From positions 1-35,876 of the forward strand of contig CAZYWA010000011.1 of NCBI GenBank assembly GCA_964650975.1: a stretch of 35,876 nt of DNA, given 5' to 3'. Of the stretch, positions 8,166 through 17,420 are shown one piece after another. Below the pieces are notes generated by a model, which had not been told where the DNA came from, ran no database searches, and saw only the letters and a list, made by a program, of their open reading frames with translations. How positions within the stretch are numbered: position 1 is the first letter of the stretch; each line of letters opens with the position of its first letter. Made by a program: the position numbers and the translations under genes. This stretch comes from CAZYWA01 sp964650975 [NCBI: uncultured bacterium] (GTDB lineage Bacteria; JADJOY01).

Positions 8166-8759
8166 TCAGGGCTTAGTGGCCTTCGCGCCGGCGTCCGCCT
8201 TCGGAGCCGCTGCCGTCTTGGGCATGCCCTCGGTGTCGAACCGCTGAATCAGCTTGTCGGTGAGATCGAAGGCGCCATCGGCGTAGAGCATGTTGTGCTC
8301 CTCGAGCACCAGCGAATAGCCCTCCTCCTTGCCGATCTTCTGCACCACGTCGGCGAGCGCCTTGAGGATGCGCTGGGTCGCCTCGCCTTCCTTGTTCTTG
8401 AGGTCGTCGAGGACGTCGCTCCGGAACCGCACCGCGTCCTTCTTCGCGGTCTCGATCTCACGCTGCTTCTCCGCGAGCGCATCGTCCTTCAGGGTCAAGC
8501 GCTGCTTGTCGAGATCGTCCTGGAGCTTCTGCACCTTCTTCGACATGTCGTCGAGCTTGGTCTGAGCGTCGGTGACCGACGACTCGAGCTTGGCCTTCGT
8601 GTCCTTCCCTTCCTTGGACGTGGTCAGCGCCTTTTGCAGGTCCACGAAGCCGATCTTGAGCGACTTCCCCCCGTCCTGCGCCATCGCCGGAGCGGCCAGC
8701 ACGAGCCCCGACACGAATGCCACCAACCCGACGAGCGAGCTGCGAACCTTGCGAGCCAT
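8166..8759 (-). CDS. Periplasmic chaperone OmpH/Skp
   Basis: A 197-residue secreted protein of the OmpH/Skp family, which binds unfolded outer-membrane proteins in the periplasm and hands them to BamA. A signal peptide spans residues 1-27 with an AMA|QD cleavage site. A short beta strand follows (KIGFVDLQKAL), then a long charged coiled coil (about 45-130) forming the tentacles, and a closing strand (YSLVLEEHNMLYA). A low-complexity Ala/Lys tail ends the protein. The gene directly follows bamA, the usual arrangement. The gap to the bamA stop is 92 bases, one of the larger ones in this train, and holds an AAGGA-type ribosome site. Confidence 0.93.
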   Translation of the reverse strand: MARKVRSSLVGLVAFVSGLVLAAPAMAQDGGKSLKIGFVDLQKALTTSKEGKDTKAKLESSVTDAQTKLDDMSKKVQKLQDDLDKQRLTLKDDALAEKQREIETAKKDAVRFRSDVLDDLKNKEGEATQRILKALADVVQKIGKEEGYSLVLEEHNMLYADGAFDLTDKLIQRFDTEGMPKTAAAPKADAGAKATKP

Positions 8760-8851
8760 GAGTCTTTCGTCCTTTCTTCGAGCGCACCCCTCGGGTGCGG
8801 CGGGGTTCCGGAGGTCGAGCCCGGTGCGGCCGGGCCCGGAGCGTCCCTCTC

Positions 8852-11133
8852 TCAGAGAGGCGCTCCGACGCTGAACTGCAGGGAGCTGGCGCTGTCCCCT
8901 TCGCGGCGGCGCAAAGGATAGCCAATTTCGAGGCGGAGCGGCCCCAGCGGCGAGAGCCAGCGGAAGCCGAAGCCGACCGAGGTGCGAAGGTCGCCCAGAT
9001 CGAAGCCCAGGTGCTCGGGATAGGCCTCGCCGGCGTCGAAGAACGTGACGCCCTTGAGGCCGAAGCTCGGCACGATCGGGAAGATCAGCTCGTTGTTGAA
9101 GATCAGCTCCTTGTTACCGCCGATCTCGTCGCCGGTGATCGGATCCTTGGGGCCCAGGCTGCGAGTGTCGAAGCCGCGCACCGAGTTGATGCCGCCCACG
9201 AAGAAGCGCTCGAAGAGCGGCAGATCCTTGCCGGTCTCGAGCGAGTCGCCGTAGCTCACGCGGGCGCGAGCGGAGAAAACGGTTCCCCAGACCACCGGCA
9301 CGTACCACGCAGTGCGCGCCTGGAACTTGTAGAAATCGCTGGTGCCGCCCAGGAACGTGCCGGCCAGCTCCGCGCTGATGAGGTTGTCGGAGCCGCGCGA
9401 CGGGTCGAAGCGGTTGTTGAGGGTGTTGCGGCGGATGGTCGCGGTGAGGCTCGAGATCTCGTCGGTGCCTTCCTGGTCCCGGATGATCTCCGAGGCGGTG
9501 GCCGAGACGTCGGTGATCTCGACGTGCTCGAACCCGTAGGTGAGACTCGAGTCGATGAACTCGATCAGCGGATAACCGAGCGTCGCATTGCCGCCCAGTC
9601 GCTTGCGCGTGAAGTCGTTGAACGCGTACTCGTCGTTGAAGACCGATAATCCCGCGGAGATCCGGGTGTCGAGCAGATACGGCTCGGTGAACTCGAGATC
9701 GATGAGCTGGCGTTTCGAGCCCAGGTCCGCGTTGGCGGTCAGGCTCTCGCCGAGCCCGCGGAAGTTGTGCTGGGTGACGCGCAGGTTCACCAGGAAAGCA
9801 TCGACACTCGAGAACCCCGCGCCCGCGGACAGCGTGCCCGTCTGGCCTTCCTTGACCTTGACCTTGAGGTCGACCTCGTCGTCCTTGTCGGTGCGCTCCT
9901 CGTCGAAGTCGATGGTGTCGAAGAACCCGAGCCGGTCGAGACGCTGCTTCGAGACGCGCAGCCGCGCGCCGGAATAGATGCTGCCCTCGCTCACCCGCAG
10001 CTCGCGGCGGATCACCTTGTCGCGGGTCTTGGTGTTCCCTTCCACCTCGATGCGGCGGAAGTGGACCTTCTTGCCCTGGGTGATGTGCAGCAGCACGTCG
10101 ACGGTCTTGGCGTCGCGATCGAGGCGCGTCAGCGGATCGATCTTGGCGAACGCGTAGCCCTGATCGGCGTAGACCTCGGTGAGCTTCTGGATGTCCTGGC
10201 GAAGCTGATCCCGGTTCAGGATCTCGCCTTCCTTCGACTCGACCCGGTCCATCAGCGGCTTGCCGTCGGGATCCTCGATCATGTCGCCGTCGAGCGCGAT
10301 CTTGGAGATCGTGTACTGGGGGCCCTCGTCGATGCCGATGGTCACGTGCAGACCGTCGTCCCGGAAGTCGAGACGCGGCTCGGAAACGCGGTGATCGAGA
10401 TAGCCGTGGTTGTAGTAGAGCGACGAGATGCGCGCCACGTCGCCGTCGAGCTGCTCTTTCCGGTAGAGGCCGCGCTCGGTGAGCCAGCTCAGGAACCACT
10501 TCTCCTTGGTCTCCATCACGTCGAGGATGTCGCTCTTGTCGAAGTGCTCGTTGCCCTCGAACGTGAACTCGACGACGTAGACTTCTTCGTTCTCGCGGAT
10601 CTTGTAGACCACGTCGACGGTCTGCTCGGCCGGCACGATCTCGCTGTCGACCTGGGCGTGGGTGTAGCCCTTCTGGTCGTAGAGCTCGCGGATCTTCTTG
10701 ACGTCGTCGCGGACCCGGTCCTCGTCGAGCAGCTCGCGCGCCTTGACCTGGATCACTTCCTTGATCTTGTCGTCGTTGATCTCGTCGTTGCCGGTGATCT
10801 TCACCTCGCGGATACGCGGGTTCTCGGTCACCACGAAGGTCACGACGGTGCCCACCGCGCCGGGCTCGGTGCGCACCTCGATGTCGCGGAAGTAGCCCAG
10901 CCGGAAGAGCGCCTTGATGTCGGTGCGGATCACGTCGGGGTCGAGCGGCGCGCCGACGCGGGTGTGGATCTCCTGCATCAGCCGGTCGGCCTCGACCAGA
11001 CGATTTCCCTCGAACCGGACCTGCTCGACCGTCTGGGCCGGAGTGGCGGCTTGCGATGCGGACGACGCCAGCGCCGACAGGGCACCCAGCGCGACGAGAA
11101 GAAACGCCAGCGGCCGGAACCGCGGCAGGCTTG

Positions 11134-11137
<4 letters not shown>
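8852..11137 (-). CDS. bamA: Outer membrane protein assembly factor BamA
   Basis: A 761-residue Omp85 protein that inserts beta-barrel proteins into the outer membrane. It has a signal peptide (about 1-30, ending SQAA), five POTRA domains (about 35-430) and a 16-strand barrel. The barrel carries the conserved GGINSVRGF motif of loop 6, and FFDAGEAY and [11 protein letters not shown] in the last strands. The length is close to that of typical BamA proteins. The C-terminal strand ends [10 protein letters not shown], with Leu instead of the usual aromatic terminal residue. ATG at 11137 overlaps the lolD stop as ATGA. Its neighbours lolCD and ompH tie lipoprotein export to barrel assembly. Confidence 0.97.
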
Positions 11138-11895
<758 letters not shown>

Positions 11896-11929
11896 CGGCG
11901 GCAAGGGAGGGTGCGGCTCTGCGACGAGG

Positions 11930-13186
11930 TCACTCGTAGCGCAGGGCCTCGGCTGGATCGAGTCGGGAAGCGTGCCAGGCGGGATAGATCGTGGCCAGAT
12001 AGGAGATGGCGATCGCGGTCACGGCCACGACGCCCACGTCGAGCGGGTTGACCTTGCTCGGCACCTCGTTGATGTAGAAGACCCCCTCCGGAATGATCTG
12101 GCAGTGGCAGACCGCCTCGACCACCCGCGCGACCCGCGTCAGGTTGAGCGCGGTGACCAGGCCCACCGTGACCCCGATCGCGGTCCCCGCGAGACCGACC
12201 GCCAGCCCCTCGACCTGGAAGATCTTGCGGATGCTCGACGCCGACGCTCCCATCGACTTGAGGATCGCGATGTCCTTGGTCTTCTCGAGCACCGCCATGA
12301 TGAGGGTGCTGACGATGTTGAAGCCGGCCACCAGGGTGATGAGCAGCACCACCACGAAATAGACGAAGCGCTCCAGCGCGAACGCCTTGAACAGGCTCTC
12401 GTTCATGCTGATCCAGTTGCGAGTGCTGTAGAGGCCACCACCCAGCTTCTTCTCGATCCGGTCGGCCACTCCCCTGGCCTTGTACGGGTCGACCAGACGC
12501 AGCTCGACCCCGGTGACCTGCTTGCCGATCCCCATCAGGCTCTGCGCTTCCGCGATGTGCACGTAACAGAGCGAGTTGTCGTACTCGTGCATCCCGGAAT
12601 CGAAGATCCCGACGACCTCGAGCGGCCGGAGCGAGAAGCTCGGGAAAAACGGCGTCATCGAGCCATTCGGCGAGATCGCGTCGATGCGGTCGCCGACGCC
12701 CACCGCGAGCTGCTTGGCCAGGTCCTTGCCGAGGACCACGCCGCCCGCCTTCCCCTTCCCGCCCGGAGCCAGGTCCGAGAGATTGCCGCTCGCGAGCTTG
12801 GCCAGGACCTCGATCACCTGTGGGGCCGTCGCCGGATCGATGCCGCGTACCACGACACCGGCACTCGACACGTCGTCCTTCAGCATGATCTGCGCGTACA
12901 CGAACGGTGTCGCCGCCTCGACCGCGGGATCGCTCTTCGCGACGTCCATCACGTGCCCCGGGTCGTCGAGCCCGCCACCGTAGCGCAGCACCATGACGTG
13001 CGGATTGACGCCCAGGATCTTGGACTTGAGCGCGTCCTCGAATCCCGTGAGAACCGCCAGCACGATGATGAGCGCCGCCACTCCCACCGTGAAGCCGGCG
13101 AGCGAGATGAGCGAAATCACCGAGACGAAGGTCTGCTTGCCGCGGGTGCGCAGGTAGCGCCACCCGACGAACGACTCGTAGCTCAA
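11930..13186 (-). CDS. lolC: Lipoprotein-releasing permease LolC/LolE
   Basis: A 418-residue inner-membrane permease of the FtsX/MacB type with four transmembrane segments (about 22-48, 270-297, 320-345 and 375-400) and a large periplasmic domain between the first two. The N-terminus ([18 protein letters not shown]) and [13 protein letters not shown] at about 303-315 are hallmarks of LolC/LolE. Only one permease gene is present beside lolD, so the complex probably uses two copies of this protein rather than a LolC-LolE pair; a second permease elsewhere is not excluded. The start is TTG at 13186, overlapping the lysS stop as TTGA, with GGGAG seven bases upstream. It matches the usual family N-terminus exactly. 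Confidence 0.95.
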   Translation of the reverse strand: MSYESFVGWRYLRTRGKQTFVSVISLISLAGFTVGVAALIIVLAVLTGFEDALKSKILGVNPHVMVLRYGGGLDDPGHVMDVAKSDPAVEAATPFVYAQIMLKDDVSSAGVVVRGIDPATAPQVIEVLAKLASGNLSDLAPGGKGKAGGVVLGKDLAKQLAVGVGDRIDAISPNGSMTPFFPSFSLRPLEVVGIFDSGMHEYDNSLCYVHIAEAQSLMGIGKQVTGVELRLVDPYKARGVADRIEKKLGGGLYSTRNWISMNESLFKAFALERFVYFVVVLLITLVAGFNIVSTLIMAVLEKTKDIAILKSMGASASSIRKIFQVEGLAVGLAGTAIGVTVGLVTALNLTRVARVVEAVCHCQIIPEGVFYINEVPSKVNPLDVGVVAVTAIAISYLATIYPAWHASRLDPAEALRYE

Positions 13187-14670
13187 GGCGCCGCTCCCTC
13201 GGCGATGTCCGCATCACGCGGTTCCGCGCCGGGCAACTCGGGCTTGAGCTGGGGAAAGAGCAGCACGTCGCGGATCGAGACGGCTCCGGTGAAGAGCATC
13301 ACCAGCCGGTCGATGCCGATGCCGCAACCAGCGGTGGGCGGCAACCCGTGCTCGAGGGCCAGCACGTAGTCGTCGTCGATGCGCCGGAGCCCGCTGGGAT
13401 CGCCCGCCACCTGCTCCAGGAACCGCTCCCGCTGATCGGCGGGATCGTTGAGCTCGCTGAAGCCGTTCGCGATCTCGCGCCCGCCGACGTAGAGCTCGAA
13501 GCGGTCGACCAGGCTGGGATCGGCGTCGTTGCGCCGCGCCAGCGGCGAGGTCTCGACCGGAAATCCGACCACGAACGTCGGATTCACCAGCTCCGCCTCG
13601 AAGAGGTGCTCGAAGAACGCCAGCACCAGCTCGCCGGCGCTCGGTTCGCCGTCGACGGGCACGTGCTGGGCTCGCGCCAGCTCGCGCATCCGGACGGCGT
13701 CGTGCAGCGCTTCGATCGGCACACCCAGGCGCTCCGCCACGGATTCCCGCATGCGCACCCGCCGAAAGGGCCGCGCGAGCGAGATCGAGTGCTCGCCCCA
13801 GGTGAGCCGCTCGGGGTCCTCGATCAACCCCTCCCGGTGAAGACCCGCCGCCACGAACGCGAACAGCGCCTCGACCCCGTCGAGCAAGTCCTCGTAGGTC
13901 GCATACCCCTGGTAGAACTCGAGCATCGTGAATTCGGGGTTGTGGCGCGTCGACAGGCCCTCGTTCCGGAAGCAGCGGCCGATCTCGAACACCCGGTCGA
14001 GCCCGCCCACCACCAGCCGCTTCAGGTAGAGCTCGGGCGCCACCCTGAGATAAAGGTCCACGTCGAGCGCGTTGTGATGGGTGGCGAACGGCCGCGCCAG
14101 CGCGCCGCCCGGCAACGCCTGCAGCATCGGCGTCTCGACCTCGAGGAACCCGCGCTCGCAGAGGTACGCGCGGACCAGCGCGATGACTCGCGCCCGCGTC
14201 ACGAACGCGCGGCGCACCTCGTCGTTCGACACCAGATCCAGATAGCGGCGCCGGTAGCGCGTCTCGACGTCCTTGAGCCCGTGCCACTTCTCGGGAAGCG
14301 AGCGCTGCGCCTTGACCAGCAGCCGCACGTCGCGCGCGGAGATCGTGAGCTCGCCGGTCTTGGTGCGGAACACGGTCCCGCGTACTCCCACGACGTCGCC
14401 GGGACGCAGGGCCTTGAAGACGGCGAAGGTCTCGTCGCCCAGCACGTCCTTTCTTCCGTGGACCTGGAGCTTGCCGGTACCGTCGAGGAGCTGGGCGAAG
14501 CCGGCTTTCCCCATGTCGCGCTTGGCGAGCACCCGGCCCCCGATCGCGACTTCCTCGGTCGACGGCTCGCCGCCGGTCACGGCGCTCTGGCCGAACTGGG
14601 CATGCACCGCGGCCGCCCGATGCGTGGGCCGGAAATCGTTGGGGAACGAGGGAGCCGGAGGGGGGGTCAT
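13183..14670 (-). CDS. lysS: Lysyl-tRNA synthetase, class II
   Basis: A 495-residue class IIb aminoacyl-tRNA synthetase that charges tRNA-Lys. An N-terminal OB-fold anticodon-binding domain (about 35-145, with GRVLAKRDMGKAGFAQL) precedes the catalytic core with motif 2 (FEIGRCFRNEGLSTRHNPEF) and motif 3 (GCGIGIDRLVML). Class II LysRS proteins are typically about 490-510 residues. ATG at 14670 overlaps the prfB stop as ATGA, with GGGAG seven bases upstream. The prfB-lysS pair is a very common bacterial arrangement. Confidence 0.98.
   Translation of the reverse strand: MTPPPAPSFPNDFRPTHRAAAVHAQFGQSAVTGGEPSTEEVAIGGRVLAKRDMGKAGFAQLLDGTGKLQVHGRKDVLGDETFAVFKALRPGDVVGVRGTVFRTKTGELTISARDVRLLVKAQRSLPEKWHGLKDVETRYRRRYLDLVSNDEVRRAFVTRARVIALVRAYLCERGFLEVETPMLQALPGGALARPFATHHNALDVDLYLRVAPELYLKRLVVGGLDRVFEIGRCFRNEGLSTRHNPEFTMLEFYQGYATYEDLLDGVEALFAFVAAGLHREGLIEDPERLTWGEHSISLARPFRRVRMRESVAERLGVPIEALHDAVRMRELARAQHVPVDGEPSAGELVLAFFEHLFEAELVNPTFVVGFPVETSPLARRNDADPSLVDRFELYVGGREIANGFSELNDPADQRERFLEQVAGDPSGLRRIDDDYVLALEHGLPPTAGCGIGIDRLVMLFTGAVSIRDVLLFPQLKPELPGAEPRDADIAEGAAP
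13194..13198 (-). promoter_or_regulatory. Shine-Dalgarno supporting the TTG start of lolC
   Basis: GGGAG lies seven bases before TTG at 13186 and inside the end of lysS. It supports the unusual TTG start and translational coupling. Confidence 0.6.
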
Positions 14671-15819
14671 GCATCCACTCCCTGCATCGCCTGCGAGGCC
14701 GCCTCGGGAGAGCCCTCGCCCATCAGATAGGCCTCGATGAAGCGGTCGAGATCGCCGTCGAGGACCGCCGCCACGTTGCCGGCGTCGATCCCGGTCCGGT
14801 GGTCCTTCACCATCTGGTAGGGCTGCATCACGTACGAACGGATCTGGGATCCCCACTCGATCTTCTTCTTGGTCCCGCTCAGGTTCTCGAGGTGCTTCTC
14901 GCGCGCCTCGAGCTCGAGCTCGAGCAACCGACTCTTCAAGAGCTTCATGCACGTGTGGCGGTTCTTGTGCTGGGAGCGCTCGTTCTGGCACTGCACCACG
15001 ATGCCGGTCGGGAGATGCGTGATGCGCACCGCGGAGTCGGTGCGGTTGACGTGCTGCCCGCCGGCGCCCGACGCGCGATAGGTGTCTTCCTTCAGGTCGG
15101 CCTCGTTGATGTCGACCGACACGTCGTCGTCGATCTCGGGGGACACGTGGACCGCGCAGAAGGACGTGTGGCGGCGCTTGGCCGCGTCGAAGGGCGAGAT
15201 CCGCACCAGCCGGTGCACTCCCCGCTCGGCGCGCATGTAGCCGTACGTGTGTGGCCCGCGAATCGCCAGGGTGGCGCTCTTGATGCCGGCATCCTCGGCC
15301 ATGAGGATGTCGAGCACCTCGCTCTCGAAACCGCGCCGCTCCGCCCAGCGCCGGTACATGCGCAGCACGATCTCCGCCCAGTCCTGCGCCTCGGTGCCGC
15401 CCGCGCCAGCGTGAATCGAGACGATGGCGTTCCGGTGATCCTCGGGACCCGAGAGCATCCGCTCGAGCTCGCGCTCGCGAAGCCAGGCTTCGAGCCACGA
15501 GAGCTTCTGCTCGAGCTCGTCGAGAGCCTCGGCTTCTCCCGCCTTGGCCATGTCCTGGTAGACCTCGGCCTCCTCTTCGGCCGAGGCCGCCTTGGTCCAC
15601 GTGTCGAGGGTCTCGCGGATGCGGCTTCGATCGCGCAGCACCGCCTGCGCGCGATCGCGGTCGTTCCAGAAATCCGGGGCCGCGCTCAGCTCGTCCAGCT
15701 CGGCGAGCTTGCGAGCCTTGCCCTCCAGGTCAAAGGTGCCCCCGGAGATCGCCGATCTTCTGGCGCGCCTTCACGAGGCGCGCTTGAGCCGAAAGCAGTC
15801 GTTCGATCGCATCCGCCAT
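14667..15819 (-). CDS. prfB: Peptide chain release factor 2 (programmed +1 frameshift)
   Basis: Release factor 2, which ends translation at UGA and UAA. It is made from two frames: codons 1-29 from ATG at 15819 to an in-frame TGA at 15732-15730, then a +1 shift into the frame ending at 14667, giving about 383 residues. After the shift the sequence reads DLEGKARKLAELDE and AAPDFWNDRDRAQ, which match RF2. The SPF stop-codon-reading tripeptide is in RISPFDAAKRRHTSF, and the peptidyl-tRNA hydrolysis motif GGQ is in RASGAGGQHVNRT. Annotation without the shift would give a truncated 324-residue protein. GGGGGA precedes the ATG. The gene lies 23 bases after lnt and overlaps lysS. Confidence 0.97.
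15729..15744 (-). promoter_or_regulatory. prfB autoregulatory +1 frameshift site
   Basis: The stretch reads CGG GGG CAC CTT TGA C. It contains an internal Shine-Dalgarno-like GGGG, three bases of spacing, the slippery CTT, the poor-context stop TGA and a following C. This matches the classical bacterial prfB site, in which low RF2 favours the +1 shift and so restores RF2. Confidence 0.95.
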
Positions 15820-15842
15820 GACTTAATCCCCCGGATCGGCCG

Positions 15843-17420
15843 TCACGCGCCCTTCGCAGCAGGTTCTCGGCGCCGGGCCAGCCAGCCCCGTGCCGCCGCC
15901 GCGAGCAGCACCACCAGCGACGCCGCGCGCGCAAAGACGTCACCGTAACGCAAGTAGAGGCTTTGGAGGACAGGCCCTCGATGCAACGAGCCCGTGAGCG
16001 TGGCCTCGGTGAAGAGATCGGTCTCTTGGACCACCCGGCCCCACGGGTCGATGAAGGCCGTGATGCCGGTGTTCGCGGCCCGCGCCAGCCAAACGCGGTT
16101 CTCGATGGCACGCGCCTGACCCATCTCCAGATGCTGGCGAGGCGCACCCAAGCGGCCGAACCACGCATCGTTGGTGATGGTGAGCAGGTATTCGGCGCCC
16201 GCCTGGACCGCGCCTCGCGCCTCCATCGGGAAGATCGACTCGTAGCAGATGAGCAACCCGAAGCGCCCGGTGGCTCCCAGCGAGAACAGCACGTGCTCTC
16301 GCCCAGGATAGAAATTACCCACACCAGGTACGAATTTTTCGAGGAACGGAAAGGGGCTCCACTCGCCGAACGGCACCAGATGCATCTTGTCGTAATGAGC
16401 GAGCTCGGCACCCTCGGCCGATAGGAGATAGGCGCGGTTGAGGCTCTCGACGTCCTCCGCGCTCAACCGGCCGGTCGCCGGGTCGGGCTCGTGCCCGGCC
16501 TTCAGTCGGTAGGCCGGTGCGCCGAACACCACCGGCAGATGGTTCGCCCGCGCCAGATCGTTGGCCCGGTCCGACCAGCGCCCGCCCCGCTGATAGAAAA
16601 ACGGCATCGCGGTCTCGGGGAGCACCAGGAGATCCAGCGGTTCTTGGGCCGCTTTCGCCGCGAGACGGCTGTAGATGTCGATCGTCCGGCCTTGGAACTC
16701 CTGGTCCCATTTCACGTCCTGTGGGATGTTGCCCTGCAGCAGACCGATCCGCACCTCCGCCCCGGGGAGCGGCTGCTCGCGCAACCGCATCAACCCGTAG
16801 ACGCGCACCCCGGCGACCAGCAACACCAGCGCGACCAGGTGCGCCACCGGCAGCGGCCGTGAGCCGCTCCAGGCCTGCCAGCACGCCGCCACCGCGGCGC
16901 CGCTCGCGGCCAAGAGAAAGCTCACGCCGTAAACGCCGGTCACGTCCAGGATCTGCACCATCGGTAGAAACCCGATCTGGCTGTAACCCAGCGTGAGCCA
17001 CGGAAACCCGGTCAGGAAGAACGAGCGCAGATACTCGACGGCCACCCACGCCGCGGCGACTCCCCAGATTCCCCACGGCCGGTCGAGCCCGAGAGCCGGC
17101 GCCAGCACCGCGAAGAGCGCCACGAACAGCGCCAGGAAGGCGCCGAGCAGCACGTGCCCGAGGATGCTGAGCGCGAGCGGCAGCCCGCCGAAGTGGTGCA
17201 TGGTCCCGACCAGCCAGTAGAGACCGCCGATGAAGAGCGCGGCGCCCGCCACCCAGCCGAGCGCCATGCGGCTCCGCCACGGCTGTCCGGAGAGCGCCAC
17301 CAGGAGCGGAGCCAGGCCGACCCACGCCAGCAACCGGACCGGATGGATCGGGAACGCCGCGACCAGCGCCAGCCCGCTCGCGGCCGACGCCACCCACCGC
17401 GAGCGCGTGACCGGCGTCAC
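15843..17420 (-). CDS. lnt: Apolipoprotein N-acyltransferase Lnt
   Basis: A 525-residue inner-membrane enzyme that adds the third acyl chain to lipoproteins. The N-terminal half (about 1-215) carries the usual cluster of transmembrane helices, with FFLTGFPWLTLGYSQ at about 134-148. A periplasmic nitrilase-like domain follows (about 223-490), then a final membrane helix. The catalytic triad is visible: Glu269 (LPETAMPFF), Lys345 (YDKMHLVPFGEW) and Cys392 (ICYESIFP). The start GTG at 17420 overlaps the lptD stop as GTGA. Lnt products are the substrates of LolCD encoded downstream. Confidence 0.96.
   Translation of the reverse strand: MTPVTRSRWVASAASGLALVAAFPIHPVRLLAWVGLAPLLVALSGQPWRSRMALGWVAGAALFIGGLYWLVGTMHHFGGLPLALSILGHVLLGAFLALFVALFAVLAPALGLDRPWGIWGVAAAWVAVEYLRSFFLTGFPWLTLGYSQIGFLPMVQILDVTGVYGVSFLLAASGAAVAACWQAWSGSRPLPVAHLVALVLLVAGVRVYGLMRLREQPLPGAEVRIGLLQGNIPQDVKWDQEFQGRTIDIYSRLAAKAAQEPLDLLVLPETAMPFFYQRGGRWSDRANDLARANHLPVVFGAPAYRLKAGHEPDPATGRLSAEDVESLNRAYLLSAEGAELAHYDKMHLVPFGEWSPFPFLEKFVPGVGNFYPGREHVLFSLGATGRFGLLICYESIFPMEARGAVQAGAEYLLTITNDAWFGRLGAPRQHLEMGQARAIENRVWLARAANTGITAFIDPWGRVVQETDLFTEATLTGSLHRGPVLQSLYLRYGDVFARAASLVVLLAAAARGWLARRREPAAKGA

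Noticed and set aside
13183-15600. An 805-codon minus-strand frame that would extend lysS through prfB
   Set aside because: The upstream part is prfB read in the wrong frame. LysS starts at ATG 14670 with a good ribosome site and normal family length.
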